From Candidatus Loosdrechtia aerotolerans (GTDB taxonomy: Bacteria; Planctomycetota; Brocadiia; Brocadiales; Brocadiaceae), in the NCBI GenBank assembly GCA_021646405.1, contig SOER01000012.1, positions 1-64,000 of the forward strand: a stretch of DNA of 64,000 bases. Direction: 5' to 3'. Made by a program: the position numbers and the translations under genes. The notes beneath the pieces were generated by a model. It saw only the letters and a list, made by a program, of their open reading frames with translations, had not been told where the DNA came from and made no database searches. Below are positions 48,335 through 59,033 of this stretch, piece after piece. The number at the start of each line of letters is the position of its first letter. Position 1 is the first letter of the stretch.

Positions 48335-50389
48335 GTGGAAATAGATTTTAAAAGGAATCTGCTATCAACATTTCAAGATAAAGAGAAACTCACACCGGAA
48401 GAAGCTCATGAAGAAGTGGAAGCGCTTCGTGATGCTATCGAATACCATAATTACCTGTATTATGTGAAAAACCAACCGGCAATTTCCGATGCTGCCTACG
48501 ACCGGCTTTTTCAAAGGCTCCGGGAATTGGAAGAGGCCTTTCCGGAACTGCAGTCCGCTGCTTCACCTACCCGGCGGGTAGGTGCCCCGCCATTAGAGAA
48601 ACTCAGGAAGATGAAACATACCGCCCCTATGCTGAGTTTAAATGCCTCCAGAGATGAGGAGGAAGTAAAACGATTTGATGAATTTATTCACCGCAGTACT
48701 GGTATGCAAAAAGTGATATACGTGGTGGAGCCAAAGTTTGATGGTCTGTCGGTAGAGATCGTATATAAGGATGGCGTATTCCAGTACGGGGCAACACGCG
48801 GAGATGGGGAAACCGGTGAGGATATCTCGGAGAATCTTAAGACCATAGGGACCGTTCCACTCCGGCTTCAAAAAGACGATATACCATCCTTTATTTCTGT
48901 CCATGGTGAAGTGTTCATGTCCAAGAAGGGCTTCTTTCAAATAAATAAGGACCGGATTGAAAAGGGTGAGAAACCGTTTGCCAATCCCCGCAATGCTGCT
49001 GCCGGTATTGTCAGGTTGCTCGATCCGAAGAAGGTTGCGGGCAAGCCTTTGAGTATTGTCTTTTATGAAATTATCAGAATTGAAGGAAAGAAATTTACAT
49101 CCCATTGGGAGACATTAAAGAAATTTCCTCAATGGGGTTTGAGAACCGACCTGCACAATGAAAGGTGTACCTCATTTAAGGAAATGAAAAAGTATCATGA
49201 AAAACTTTCATCGTTGAGATACGATCTTGATTATGAAATTGATGGAATTGTGGTTAAACTGGACGATTATAAACTGAGGGCAGCATTAGGGACACGCCAG
49301 CGCAGTCCCCGCTGGGCCTTTGCGTGGAAATTTCCCCCGCAAGAAGAGATTACCACGGTTGAAGATATTGTAATCCAGGTTGGAAGAACGGGTATATTGA
49401 CACCGGTAGCTCTTTTACAACCGGTGGATGTTGGAGGGGTTACCATCAGCCGGGCTACACTTCATAATGAGGAAGAGGTTTTTAGAAAAGACATACGGGT
49501 TGGGGACACGGTAAAGGTTGTTCGGGCTGGCGATGTTATTCCGGAAGTCATTGAGCGGATCGAACGGACGGGGAAGAGAAAGGCAGAGAGATTCTCCATG
49601 CCGGAGAAGTGTCCGGTATGTGGTTCCGGGGTGTATAAAGAAGGGGCGTACTATTTCTGTACCGCAGATCTTTCATGCCCTGCACAGCAGGTGGGCCGTA
49701 TCGTTCATTATGCCTCCCGGAGGGCTGTAAATATTGACGGCCTTGGAGAGAAAACCGTAAAGCAGCTTGTTGAAAAAGATATGGTCCATACCATTGCTGA
49801 TCTGTACCGGCTCTCTGTTGAAGATTTTCTTACCCTGGAAGGGTTTGCTGAGAAATTGGCGAAAAAATTGTATCGTGCCATCCAGTCATCAAAAAAAATC
49901 CGGTTAGACCGTTTTCTTTTTGCCCTTGGTGTACACCATGTGGGAGAACACGTAGCGCAGGTTCTGGCACAGAAGTACAGAAGTCTCAATGCCCTTTGGA
50001 ATGCCAGTCAGGAAGATGTAGAGAAAACGGAAGGGGTAGGACCTGAAATTGCCCGAAGTATCCGCCATTTTTTTGAACAGAAGGAGAATGTACGGGTCCT
50101 GGAACAGCTGAGAAAAGCAGGGGTTGAGGTGCTTGATATGCCGGCATTTGAGAAAGGTTTGCCTTTAAAGGGAAAAACCTTTGTATTTACCGGGACACTG
50201 GAAAAGTATACCCGTGATGAGGCGGAAAGAAAGGTAGAAGCACTCGGTGGTGAGGCAGTTTCAAGTGTGAGCGGAAAAACTGATTTTCTCGTTACCGGTG
50301 AGAACCCCGGCAGCAAACTTAAGGATGCCCGCAAGCATGGAATAAAAATCCTTGACGAGAAAGAATTTGAGGAGTTATTGAAAAAGTGA
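48335..50389 (+). CDS. ligA: NAD-dependent DNA ligase
   Basis: LigA seals nicks in DNA during replication and repair. The 684-residue protein has the Ia domain, the adenylation lysine in KFDG (Lys134), and the OB fold. A four-cysteine zinc finger follows (CPVCGSG.. CTADLSC, about 426-449), then helix-hairpin-helix repeats and a C-terminal BRCT domain (about 605-680, GKTFVFTGTL). The start is GTG. The stop overlaps the following gene. Confidence 0.96.
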   Translation: MEIDFKRNLLSTFQDKEKLTPEEAHEEVEALRDAIEYHNYLYYVKNQPAISDAAYDRLFQRLRELEEAFPELQSAASPTRRVGAPPLEKLRKMKHTAPMLSLNASRDEEEVKRFDEFIHRSTGMQKVIYVVEPKFDGLSVEIVYKDGVFQYGATRGDGETGEDISENLKTIGTVPLRLQKDDIPSFISVHGEVFMSKKGFFQINKDRIEKGEKPFANPRNAAAGIVRLLDPKKVAGKPLSIVFYEIIRIEGKKFTSHWETLKKFPQWGLRTDLHNERCTSFKEMKKYHEKLSSLRYDLDYEIDGIVVKLDDYKLRAALGTRQRSPRWAFAWKFPPQEEITTVEDIVIQVGRTGILTPVALLQPVDVGGVTISRATLHNEEEVFRKDIRVGDTVKVVRAGDVIPEVIERIERTGKRKAERFSMPEKCPVCGSGVYKEGAYYFCTADLSCPAQQVGRIVHYASRRAVNIDGLGEKTVKQLVEKDMVHTIADLYRLSVEDFLTLEGFAEKLAKKLYRAIQSSKKIRLDRFLFALGVHHVGEHVAQVLAQKYRSLNALWNASQEDVEKTEGVGPEIARSIRHFFEQKENVRVLEQLRKAGVEVLDMPAFEKGLPLKGKTFVFTGTLEKYTRDEAERKVEALGGEAVSSVSGKTDFLVTGENPGSKLKDARKHGIKILDEKEFEELLKK

Positions 50390-53091
50390 GAATGGATATG
50401 AAAGAATTACCGAAAGAACCGTGGGCACTCTCATGGCAAGATATTACTCAAAAGCTTGACGTTTCTCCGGATAAAGGATTACATGCCAGTGAGGTAAAAA
50501 GACGACAAAAACATTATGGTCCGAACAGTCTTAAGCAGATTGAAAAGAAAAGCATATGGCGAATCCTTTATAATCAGCTTAAGAGCCTCATTATTCTTAT
50601 TCTGGTAATTGCAACAGGTGTCTCCTTTGCCTTCGATGAATGGGTTGAGGGTATTGCGATTGCCATAGTTATCGTTATTAATACTGCTATCGGTTTCTTT
50701 ATGGAACTGAAGGCAATCCGTTCAATGGAGGCACTTCGTAAACTGGAGAAGGTTACTGCAAAGGTCATCCGTGGTGGAGAGACCGAAGAAGTTTCAGCGG
50801 ATGAAATTGTTCCGGGGGATATTGTAATACTTGATGGAGGCGATATTGTTCCTGCAGACCTCCGCTTACAAGAGGCATCAAAGCTCCAAACCGATGAATC
50901 TACTTTGACGGGGGAATCGACACCGGTAGGCAAACAGGTAGAACCCCTCGGGAGAGACACTTCACTAGCAGAAAGAGAAAATATGGTGTTTAAAGGGACA
51001 TTTGTGACCCGCGGATCGGCGAAGGGTATTACGGTCGCAACCGGGATGGATACTGAATTTGGCCAGATATCAGCCCTTGCTGAAAGTGCGGAAGAAGAGA
51101 TTACCCCTTTGGAAAAACGGTTGAATAAGCTGGGAAGCAAGCTGGTCTGGATAACCCTCGGTATTGCACCTGTGGTAGCGGCAGCGGGTATTCTTACTGG
51201 CAGGGGAATATATCTTATGATTGAGACATCAATTGCCCTTGCTGTTGCCACCATACCGGAAGGATTGCCAATTGTTGCTACGATTGCACTTGCGCGCGGG
51301 ATGTGGCGTATGGCAAGGCGTGATGCGTTAATTAACAAACTTTCCTCTGTAGAGACCCTTGGTGCAACAAATGTTATTTGTACAGATAAGACGGGTACAC
51401 TTACCGAAAACAAGATGACTGTTACGAGGATAATTACCGATGCTGGTGAAATACACGTTACCGGTGAAGGACTGAAGACAGAGGGTGAATTCATAAAAAA
51501 AGAAAAGCCTTTTGATCCTTCTCATGAAGAGGTACTTCAGACGTTGTTGAAGGTAGGTGTGCTTTGCAATAATGCATCCTTGCCGCGGTATGAATCAGAA
51601 ACGGTACATCGGGCAGTTGGCGATCCTATGGAAATTGCGCTTCTCATTGCAGGAAGAAAAGCAGGTATTGATCGTAATGTGCTTTTGCAAGATATGCCGG
51701 AGGTACGCGAAGAAGCCTTTGATCCGGATGTGAAAATGATGGCCACCTTTCACCAGCATAACGACCGGTACTTTGTTGCAGTAAAAGGTGCTGCCGAACC
51801 GATACTCCGTGCTTGTTCCCATCTGTTAACTGAATCGGGAAAGAAGGAACTAAGTGATGAAGACCGAACACGATGGTTAGAACAGGGTAATACCATGGCC
51901 GAAGAGGGTCTCCGCATTCTTGCCTTTGCTGAAAAGACCGTTGCGACCCCTGACGTGAATCCGTATGAACAGCTCACCTTTCTTGGTATGACAGGACTTA
52001 TGGACCCTCCACGAAGGGATGTGGCTCCGGCGATTGATAAATGCAGAGACGCCGGTATAAAGGTGGTAATGGTTACGGGGGATCAGGCGGTTACTGCCCG
52101 AAGTGTCGGATCGGCTGTAAAATTGGTTCAGGAAGATAAGGCTGAGGTAATCCTGGGTAAGGACCTGAAAAGTCCTGATGAGTTATCTGAGGAAGAACTC
52201 CGGCATGTTTTACAGGTACCCATTTTTGCCCGGGTCAGTCCGAAACAGAAACTCGATTTAACTACCATTTATCAAAAAAAAGGTTTTGTCGTTGCAATGA
52301 CAGGTGACGGGGTAAATGATGCACCTGCATTGAAAAAAGCTGATATTGGTATTGCTATGGGTCAGCGAGGCACTCAGGTGGCACGTGAGGCCTCTGATAT
52401 GATTCTTCTGGATGATAATTTTTCGAGCATTGTAGATGCAGTAGAACAGGGCCGGGTTATCTTTAACAATATCCGGAAATTCGTCCTTTACCTTATGTCC
52501 TGTAATATAAGTGAAATTATGGTAATCGCACTCTACTCGGCAATTGACGCACCCTTACCGCTCCTTCCCCTTCAAATCTTATATCTGAACCTTATTACAG
52601 ACGTGTTTCCTGCGCTTTCTCTTGGCGTTGGTAAAGGAGATCCGCACATCATGAGGCAGCCACCCCGGAGTGGTAAAGAACCTATTCTGGCTCGTTATCA
52701 TCTGTTAGCCATAGGCATATATGGTCTGATCATGTCCGCTTCCGTTCTCTGTGCCTTTGAATTGGCCTTACGGTGGGAAAGAATTGAAGAAGAGGAAGCT
52801 GTTTCTGTTTCTTTTATCACTCTGGCATTTGCCCAGCTCTGGCATGTTTTCAATATGCGGGATGTTGGCTCCTCTTTTTTCCGGAATGATATAACGGGTA
52901 ATCCTTTCATTTGGGGTTCTCTGGTTTTGTGTTCGGGGCTGATTGCCGCCGCTGTTTACGTACCAGGCCTGTCTACCGTATTAAAGGTACATAATCCGGA
53001 AATGGACGGCTGGATCTTAGCACTCGTGATGAGCACAATACCATGGGTGATAGGACAAATAGTAAAAGCATTCAAAATCAAGATCTTATAA
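50386..53091 (+). CDS. P-type IIA cation ATPase, probable calcium pump
   Basis: The 901-residue protein is a P-type ATPase: TGES in the actuator domain (LTGESTPVG), phosphorylated aspartate Asp334 in [12 protein letters not shown], and the hinge motif [20 protein letters not shown]. Ten membrane helices are expected. M4 contains PEGLP and M6 contains [11 protein letters not shown], the Asn and Asp of a type IIA Ca2+ site, so calcium or manganese transport is likely. The GTG start overlaps the ligA stop (GTGA); ATGs at 50392 and 50398 are alternatives. Confidence 0.92.
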   Translation: MRMDMKELPKEPWALSWQDITQKLDVSPDKGLHASEVKRRQKHYGPNSLKQIEKKSIWRILYNQLKSLIILILVIATGVSFAFDEWVEGIAIAIVIVINTAIGFFMELKAIRSMEALRKLEKVTAKVIRGGETEEVSADEIVPGDIVILDGGDIVPADLRLQEASKLQTDESTLTGESTPVGKQVEPLGRDTSLAERENMVFKGTFVTRGSAKGITVATGMDTEFGQISALAESAEEEITPLEKRLNKLGSKLVWITLGIAPVVAAAGILTGRGIYLMIETSIALAVATIPEGLPIVATIALARGMWRMARRDALINKLSSVETLGATNVICTDKTGTLTENKMTVTRIITDAGEIHVTGEGLKTEGEFIKKEKPFDPSHEEVLQTLLKVGVLCNNASLPRYESETVHRAVGDPMEIALLIAGRKAGIDRNVLLQDMPEVREEAFDPDVKMMATFHQHNDRYFVAVKGAAEPILRACSHLLTESGKKELSDEDRTRWLEQGNTMAEEGLRILAFAEKTVATPDVNPYEQLTFLGMTGLMDPPRRDVAPAIDKCRDAGIKVVMVTGDQAVTARSVGSAVKLVQEDKAEVILGKDLKSPDELSEEELRHVLQVPIFARVSPKQKLDLTTIYQKKGFVVAMTGDGVNDAPALKKADIGIAMGQRGTQVAREASDMILLDDNFSSIVDAVEQGRVIFNNIRKFVLYLMSCNISEIMVIALYSAIDAPLPLLPLQILYLNLITDVFPALSLGVGKGDPHIMRQPPRSGKEPILARYHLLAIGIYGLIMSASVLCAFELALRWERIEEEEAVSVSFITLAFAQLWHVFNMRDVGSSFFRNDITGNPFIWGSLVLCSGLIAAAVYVPGLSTVLKVHNPEMDGWILALVMSTIPWVIGQIVKAFKIKIL

Positions 53092-53112
53092 CTGACATTC
53101 AAGAGATTTTCA
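53091..53112. repeat. Dispersed repeat C fragment, opposite orientation
   Basis: CTGACATTCAAGAGATTTTC (starting at 53092) is the complement of the right half of the repeat at 41524-41544. It begins at the stop codon of the P-type ATPase gene and lies about 40 bases before galT. Confidence 0.6.
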
Positions 53113-53151
53113 GAGGGGACAATTTTCCTGCTGAGCAAGGAGAAACGTATT

Positions 53152-54159
53152 ATGAATGAAAGCGAGGTACGTCAGAATAAAATAACCAAGGAATGGGTTA
53201 TTTATGCACCGGCAAGGAGAAAAAGGCCATGGGACTTCCAAAAGCCTGAACAGGAAAGGGCACAACCACCACCTCCTCATGATGCAAACTGCCCGTTTTG
53301 CCCGGGGAATGATCATATGCTCGAATCGATTACGATGGAGATAAAAGATGAAAATGATAATGGCCTCTGGGGAGCTCGTCTGGTGCCAAATAAATATCCT
53401 GCCCTGACTCCCAGCGATGGTATCAACAGATATACCAAAGGGATCTATCTTGCCATGAAAGGATTTGGATACCATGACGTTGTTCTTGAGACCCCGTATC
53501 ATAACCGGCAGATAGGGCAGATGTCAGTACAGGAAGTAGAACGTATTGTAGATGTTTACCATAAGCGTTATAGAGAGCTTATGGAGGAAAAGGCAAATAT
53601 GATGATTATCATCTTTCGTAATTACGGCCGGCGGGCTGGCACCTCGCTTATTCACCCTCATTCACAGATTATATCTACCAGTATGGTTCCTGTTTATATA
53701 CGATGGCGGGAAGAAATGGCTCTGCGCTATTTTGATGAATGGGGACGTTGTGTTTATTGTGAAATTCTTGAATATGAGATGAAAGATGGAAGGCGTATTA
53801 TTTACGAGAATGATCACTTTGTCGCATTTGTTCCGTTTGCTGCAGAGGTTCCCTTTGAAATTTTAATTATGCCTAAGATCCATAAGGCCAATTTTGGTAA
53901 AACATCGGATAACGAGAAATCGGACCTCGCTCTTGCATTGAAAAGTATCCTGGAACGATTGAGAAAGAAATTAAACGACCCGGATTATAATTACATCATT
54001 AATACTTCTGTACGGTATAGAGCCGAAGAGCCGCAATTACATTGGCATTTACTGATACGGCCGCGGCTCACTACCATGGCTGGTTTTGAGATAGGTTCCG
54101 GTATAAATATCAATCCTTCGATACCGGAGGACGATGCTGAATTCTTGAAAAATGATTAG
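53152..54159 (+). CDS. galT: Galactose-1-phosphate uridylyltransferase family
   Basis: GalT exchanges UMP between UDP-glucose and galactose 1-phosphate; related enzymes act on other sugar phosphates or as Ap4A phosphorylases. The 335-residue protein has the zinc cysteines Cys47 and Cys50 (CPFCPG) and the active-site HPHSQ (168-172, nucleophile His170). A second HxHxH-like triad HWHLLIRP occurs near the C-terminus. The length is a little below E. coli GalT (348). No other gal gene adjoins, so the natural sugar is uncertain. Confidence 0.88.
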   Translation: MNESEVRQNKITKEWVIYAPARRKRPWDFQKPEQERAQPPPPHDANCPFCPGNDHMLESITMEIKDENDNGLWGARLVPNKYPALTPSDGINRYTKGIYLAMKGFGYHDVVLETPYHNRQIGQMSVQEVERIVDVYHKRYRELMEEKANMMIIIFRNYGRRAGTSLIHPHSQIISTSMVPVYIRWREEMALRYFDEWGRCVYCEILEYEMKDGRRIIYENDHFVAFVPFAAEVPFEILIMPKIHKANFGKTSDNEKSDLALALKSILERLRKKLNDPDYNYIINTSVRYRAEEPQLHWHLLIRPRLTTMAGFEIGSGININPSIPEDDAEFLKND

Positions 54160-54271
54160 CGGACATTTCTGTCTTTCCTGCAGGGGCAGATACTCTCTTC
54201 TCCTGTTTCCCTGGGGACCGTCTGTAAAGTTTGGTATGAAACAGGGGAAAAAGTGTTCTCCTGTTTATGAA

Positions 54272-54355
54272 TGCCAGAGAAGGGAGTCGAACCCTTACTC
54301 CCTTTCGGGAACCAGATTTTGAGTCTGGCGTGTCTGCCAATTCCACCACTCTGGC
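54272..54355 (-). tRNA. tRNA-Leu (anticodon CAA)
   Basis: On the minus strand an 84-base cloverleaf fits: the acceptor stem GCCAGAG pairs with CTCTGGC, then a D arm, the anticodon stem CCAGA/TCTGG with loop CTCAAAA (anticodon CAA, reading UUG), and a class II long variable arm (CCCGAAAGGG). The T arm is AGGGTTCGACTCCCT and the discriminator base is A. The CCA end is not encoded. Confidence 0.95.
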
Positions 54356-54356
54356 G

Positions 54357-54664
54357 TATCGTTATTTACAGGTATGATATATATGAATGCCGTTCTAAAC
54401 CTGCAGAAGATTTTTAATACCTCATACTATACCCGATAGGTATATTTTTGCAAGGAAAAACAAGGATTAAGCGAAGTTTTGTTGTATGAATCACCAGGTA
54501 CGTGTACTTTTTCCCTTTTTGTCACCCTGAGTGGAACGATGGGTCTCGTTTTTTGGAGTGAGAAACCTCCCGCTTTGGGACTCTTCGTTTTCAAGATTCT
54601 TCGCTGTCATTCAGAACGACAACGATATTTCACTTTCCAAGCAGTAAAACAGGTACGAATTTTT
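54357..54664. other. Intergenic region with repeats between tRNA-Leu and floA
   Basis: No protein gene was seen. On the minus strand TTGCAA (54448-54453) and TATAGT (54426-54431), 16 bases apart, could form a promoter for the tRNA. The part 54521-54640 contains words such as GTCACCCTGAGTGGAACGA and CTGTCATTCAGAACGACA, close to repeats common between bacterial genes. A 9-bp inverted repeat (54641-54649 with 54668-54676) touches the floA stop and may end its transcript. Confidence 0.4.
54426..54453 (-). promoter_or_regulatory. Candidate promoter for tRNA-Leu
   Basis: Read on the minus strand, TTGCAA and TATAGT are 16 bases apart and lie about 70 bases before the tRNA 5' end. The match to the consensus is moderate, and the leader would be processed away by RNase P. 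Confidence 0.3.
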
Positions 54665-55693
54665 CTATTTTACTGCAGGTGTCACACTAGTTTTTGAGAT
54701 TGATGTGCGCATGTCTGTGTCTGCCTTGACATTTTTCAGGTGATAATAATCCATGATACCCAGGTTTCCCTCACGAAATGCCTGTGCAATAGCCTTTGGT
54801 ACTTCAGCTTCTGCTGCAAGCATTTTCGCCATATTTTCTTCTGCAAGCGCCTTCATTTCCTCTTTCCGCGCAATAGCCAGTCCCTGTCGTTTTTCAGCCT
54901 CTACCTGTGCTAAACGCCTGTCTGCTTCTGCTTGTTCTGCAAGAAGTCGTAATGCAATGTTGTCGCCTACAACGATATCGACAATATTAATCGAAAGGAT
55001 CTGGAATGCCGTGTCCTTGTCGAGGCCTTTTTCCATGACAAGTCTTGATATAAGATCAGGACTTTCCAGCACTTTTTTACACGTGTCAATGGAGCTAATC
55101 GCAGCGATGATACTCTCACCTACCCGTACAATAATAGTGTCCTCTGTTGCCCCGCCGATAAGGGTATCGATTTTTGTCCGGATCGTTACACGGGCCTTAA
55201 CTTTTAGTTGTATGCCATCCTTCGTTATGGCATTGAGTGTAGGGCTGCCTTTGGAAAGGTTTGTACAGTCAATTACCTTCGGATTGATGCACGTTTTCAC
55301 AGCATCGAATACATCCCTTCCCGCGAGGTTTATTGCACAGGCATGATCGAAGCTTAACTCAATGTTTGCCTTTAATGCAGTAATCATGGCACGCACGACA
55401 TTCTTGATATCTCCACCCGCCAGGCAGTGTGATTCCAGAGAAGCGGCTGCGATATCGATACCGGCCTTTTTTGCCATAATACGATATTCCACAATAGAGC
55501 GGGTATCGGCGTGCCGAAGGGCCATACCGATCATTTGTAAGAGGGATACGCGTGCGCCGGATGTAATCGATTTGATATAGAGCCGGCTGTATTTGAAGAG
55601 TATAAATATAAATACCGCCATGAATAGAACGACAGTAATGAGTATATAGGTTGAGGTATCTGAGAGTGCCATAAGAAATAATAGGTATTGCAT
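54665..55693 (-). CDS. floA: Flotillin-like protein FloA
   Basis: FloA proteins organise membrane microdomains and affect membrane fluidity and secretion. The 342-residue protein has an N-terminal membrane helix (about 17-35), the SPFH-like region with GARVSLLQMIGMALRHADTR and LESHCLAGGDI, and the helical coiled C-terminus rich in Ala, Glu and Lys (AEQAEADRRLAQVEAEKRQ). This is the UPF0365 family. The start at 55693 has GAGGAGAG six bases upstream. It follows mutS after 17 bases and is probably in the same transcript. Confidence 0.93.
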   Translation of the reverse strand: MQYLLFLMALSDTSTYILITVVLFMAVFIFILFKYSRLYIKSITSGARVSLLQMIGMALRHADTRSIVEYRIMAKKAGIDIAAASLESHCLAGGDIKNVVRAMITALKANIELSFDHACAINLAGRDVFDAVKTCINPKVIDCTNLSKGSPTLNAITKDGIQLKVKARVTIRTKIDTLIGGATEDTIIVRVGESIIAAISSIDTCKKVLESPDLISRLVMEKGLDKDTAFQILSINIVDIVVGDNIALRLLAEQAEADRRLAQVEAEKRQGLAIARKEEMKALAEENMAKMLAAEAEVPKAIAQAFREGNLGIMDYYHLKNVKADTDMRTSISKTSVTPAVK

Positions 55694-55710
55694 GTTCTCT
55701 CCTCTGTAAA

Positions 55711-58344
55711 TTACTGGTTTTTTTGATCTTGTTGATTATTATTCCCTAACTTCTTTTTTAACTCTTCAAGTTTTACAAGGGCCTCAATGGGTGATATCCT
55801 GGATACATCAAGTTTTTTAATCTCCTCAATAACCATATCGTGTTTTGGTACAAAGAGCTTTAATTGTGCAGGCATGTTGTCCTGAGCTGTTTTTATCGGT
55901 GCAAATTTGGGTTTACCGTTTACATCCAGGGTTGCAGCCTCGAGATTATTCAGGATGATACGGGCCCTTTGAATAATCTCCTTTGGTATGCCTGCCAGGC
56001 GCGCAACATGTATTCCATAACTTTTATCCGTACCACCTTCTATGATTTTCCGCAAGAATATAATTTCATCACCCCACTCCTTAACAGCGACATTAAAATT
56101 TACTATTCCGGGAAAGAGGAGGGCCAGTTCGGTAAGTTCATGATAATGAGTAGCAAAGAGCGTTCGGGCGTGAATATGCTGGTAAATATATTCGGTAATG
56201 GCCCAGGCAATACTGATTCCATCAAAGGTACTGGTACCGCGCCCCACTTCATCCAGGATAATCAGGCTTCGTTCCGTGGCGTTATTGAGAATATTTGCCG
56301 TTTCATTCATTTCCACCATAAACGTACTTTGACCTCTTGAAAGTTCATCCGATGCGCCCACTCGTGTAAAAATCCGGTCTACCGTTCCGATCACTGCTTC
56401 TTTGGCAGGTATAAAGCTTCCTATTTGTGCCATGAGGACCAGGAGTGCTACCTGCCGGATGTAGGTACTTTTTCCTGCCATATTAGGTCCCGTGATTATC
56501 ATAACAGTATTCTGAACCCCGTCTAAATGAATATCATTCGGAACAAAACCCCCGACCGCAAATTTTGAATACAACACGGGATGGCGTCCGTCGATTATTT
56601 TTAATTCCAGGTCATCGGTAATCTCTGGCATGATATACCGGTTCTCTGCGGCAAGGTTTGCCAGGGCGGATAGCACGTCAATCAGCGCGATTGCTCCGGA
56701 TGTCCTTTGCAGTCTCGGCGTAAAGGTACTTATCTGTTCACGTATTTTCATAAAGAGATCGTATTCTAAATCTCTTGCACGTTCATCGGCTGTGAGTACC
56801 TTTGTCTCGTAGTCCTTGAGTTCTGGTGTAATAAAACGCTCTGCATTCTTAAGTGTCTGTTTCCGGATATAGGTCTTCGGTATTGTATCCTTATGGGCGT
56901 TCGTGACTTCTATATAGTATCCGAATACTTTATTGTAGCCTACTTTAAGGGAATTAATACCGGTACGTGTAATCTCACCCGCCTCAAAATTAGCAATCCA
57001 CATCTTACCGTTTTTACTTATGTACCGTAACTCATCAAGTGCCGGATCATATCCTTCCCGGATGATGCCTCCGTCCTTAATTGTCGGAGGCGGGTCCGGT
57101 ACAATAGCGGTGTTGATGAGTGCTTGTACCTCATCAAGGGTATCTAATCCTTCTTCTATGGATACCAGGATATCCGAAATGCAAAATCCCAACTGATTCC
57201 TGAGTTCCGGTAGTTTTGAAAGAGATTGTTTTAAAGCAACGAGATCACGGGCATTTGCCCGGCCGCAACTTATCTTGGTCGTAATTCGTTCAATATCATA
57301 AACATTTTGTAAAATCGTACGTATCTCCCGTCGTAACTCAGGTTTTTCGAATAACTCAAATATACCAACCTGGCGATATTTAATGTCAGCAGATACCCGA
57401 AGCGGGCTGATAACCCATTCCCTGAGTAACCGGGCACCCATAGGGGTCCTTGTCTGGTCAATTACGGACAGGAGAGATCCCTCCCGGTTATTGGTTCTCA
57501 TGGTCTGGGTAAGTTCAAGACTCTGCTGTGTCGATTTGTCGATAAGTACCCTGTTATCCGTCCGGTATCGTTGAATTTTAATGATATGTTTCAGTGACGT
57601 TTTTTGGGTTTCCTTTAGATAATGGATTACAGCGCCTGCAGCACCGAGGGCCGGGCCTATATCTTCACAGCCAAACCCTTCCAGAGATGTTGTTCCGAAG
57701 TGCTCTGTGAGGACCTGGTATGCGGTATCTTTTGAGAACTCCCAATCGGGTCGGGGAGTAACCATAGTAGTATATTCTGCCTGAATTCTTTCAAGAAAGG
57801 CGGCATTGTTTCTTGTGGTTTCTTCCGGGAGCAGAACTTCTGATGGATTGAGTCTTGCAAATTCATCAAAAAGCCTATTCCGGTGAATATCCTCGACTTC
57901 AAATCTGCCGGTAGAGAGGTCGATCCATGATAATCCTATCGTGTTATGAGTTTCTCGTAATGCTATTAAGTAATTATTACTTTTATCTTCAAGGAGAGTA
58001 TCCTCGGTGACCGTACCTGGCGTTATAACCCGTGTGACGCCACGCTCAACAATACCTCTTGCCTCTGCAGGGTTTTGTAATTGGTCGCAGATGGCAACCT
58101 TATACCCGGCCTTAATGAGCCTCCGAATATAGGATTCAGCGGCATGATGCGGTACACCCGCCATAGGTATTGACCCTTCACCCTTTGAACGGGAGGTGAG
58201 GGTAATTCCTAATACCTGAGATGCAAGTTTCGCGTCTTCAAAAAATAATTCATAAAAATCCCCCATCCGAAAAAAGAGCAGTGCATCTTTATGCCGCTTT
58301 TTAATTTCATTATATTGACGCATCATGGGTGTTTCATGTATCAT
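55711..58344 (-). CDS. mutS: DNA mismatch repair protein MutS
   Basis: MutS recognises mismatches and starts repair with MutL. From ATG 58344 it has 877 residues. The Phe-x-Glu mismatch-binding motif lies in FFRMGDFYELFFEDA near the N-terminus. The core helices and clamp follow, and the ATPase domain has GPNMAGKST (about residue 615) and the conserved DEVGRGTSTFDG. The C-terminus (KLDVSRISPIEALVKLEELKKKL) is normal. A TTG at 58359 is an alternative start; AAGGTG precedes the ATG. No mutL is in this window. Confidence 0.96.
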   Translation of the reverse strand: MIHETPMMRQYNEIKKRHKDALLFFRMGDFYELFFEDAKLASQVLGITLTSRSKGEGSIPMAGVPHHAAESYIRRLIKAGYKVAICDQLQNPAEARGIVERGVTRVITPGTVTEDTLLEDKSNNYLIALRETHNTIGLSWIDLSTGRFEVEDIHRNRLFDEFARLNPSEVLLPEETTRNNAAFLERIQAEYTTMVTPRPDWEFSKDTAYQVLTEHFGTTSLEGFGCEDIGPALGAAGAVIHYLKETQKTSLKHIIKIQRYRTDNRVLIDKSTQQSLELTQTMRTNNREGSLLSVIDQTRTPMGARLLREWVISPLRVSADIKYRQVGIFELFEKPELRREIRTILQNVYDIERITTKISCGRANARDLVALKQSLSKLPELRNQLGFCISDILVSIEEGLDTLDEVQALINTAIVPDPPPTIKDGGIIREGYDPALDELRYISKNGKMWIANFEAGEITRTGINSLKVGYNKVFGYYIEVTNAHKDTIPKTYIRKQTLKNAERFITPELKDYETKVLTADERARDLEYDLFMKIREQISTFTPRLQRTSGAIALIDVLSALANLAAENRYIMPEITDDLELKIIDGRHPVLYSKFAVGGFVPNDIHLDGVQNTVMIITGPNMAGKSTYIRQVALLVLMAQIGSFIPAKEAVIGTVDRIFTRVGASDELSRGQSTFMVEMNETANILNNATERSLIILDEVGRGTSTFDGISIAWAITEYIYQHIHARTLFATHYHELTELALLFPGIVNFNVAVKEWGDEIIFLRKIIEGGTDKSYGIHVARLAGIPKEIIQRARIILNNLEAATLDVNGKPKFAPIKTAQDNMPAQLKLFVPKHDMVIEEIKKLDVSRISPIEALVKLEELKKKLGNNNQQDQKNQ

Positions 58345-58434
58345 ATAGTACACCTTCAATTTGAGTAATACTACAATGCAACCGAAATCGGTATGGAATT
58401 TGTAAGATATGGTATTTTGTTCTTATAAGTGATC

Positions 58435-58869
58435 TCATTTTACTGAGATATTGTGTAATTGAACACTATAATTCCGGATAGTATTTTTAGGGTTACTCCG
58501 GAAAAAGTATAAGTGAGAAATGCATGAACAGTCTGATGAACCGAAGCCCTTTACAGGTATTGCGGCATTTTTTATAGTACTGATTTTGTGACTTAATGTA
58601 CATTCCATGGCTTTATTACCCTCATGTTCAGAGACGGCAACTACTTCTGCATACTGTAAAAGATAGTCAATGTGCCAGTGAAGTCCCTTTTTCTTTTGCA
58701 GATGTCTTTTGACTCTCTGTTTCAGGTTGTTCTGTGCACTTCCTATATAAATATAAAAACCTGCCGGAAAACAAAAGGTACCAAGACGCCCAATTTTTAT
58801 TGCATGTTCCCGGGGTAACGTAATGATAAGATGATATATACCTCTATCTAATGTGAGATCTGTATTCAT
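58435..58869 (-). CDS. DUF123 family protein (GIY-YIG-like)
   Basis: DUF123 proteins are small GIY-YIG-related domains, sometimes fused to endonuclease III in archaea, and are possible nucleases. The 144-residue protein (from ATG 58869; 58893 adds eight hydrophobic residues) has GIYHLIITLPR, the GIY-YIG variant GFYIYIGSAQNNLKQRVKRH, and a conserved HWHIDYLL segment. The C-terminus has a Cys-x-Cys and conserved histidine (SDCSCISHL). Placement beside mutS suggests a DNA-processing role, but this is not demonstrated. Confidence 0.8.
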   Translation of the reverse strand: MNTDLTLDRGIYHLIITLPREHAIKIGRLGTFCFPAGFYIYIGSAQNNLKQRVKRHLQKKKGLHWHIDYLLQYAEVVAVSEHEGNKAMECTLSHKISTIKNAAIPVKGFGSSDCSCISHLYFFRSNPKNTIRNYSVQLHNISVK

Positions 58870-58957
58870 GAGTAATAGTATAAAAAATTTCATGATAAAT
58901 GGAAAGGCTATATTTTAATAAGTTTGGAGTTGAAGTTTTTTAGAAAATCAATTATCC

Positions 58958-58987
58958 TTGACTATTTCTATTTTCCTGTGTTAGTAT
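58958..58987 (+). promoter_or_regulatory. Candidate promoter for the GcvH-like gene
   Basis: TTGACT (58958-58963) and TAGTAT (58982-58987) are 18 bases apart in the divergent spacer between the DUF123 gene and the GcvH-like gene. Matches are 5/6 and 4/6. It is the only plausible pair I saw there. Confidence 0.35.
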
Positions 58988-59033
58988 TCATATTAATATC
59001 CAGTATCTACAATTTATTGTGAGGTATAGTGTT

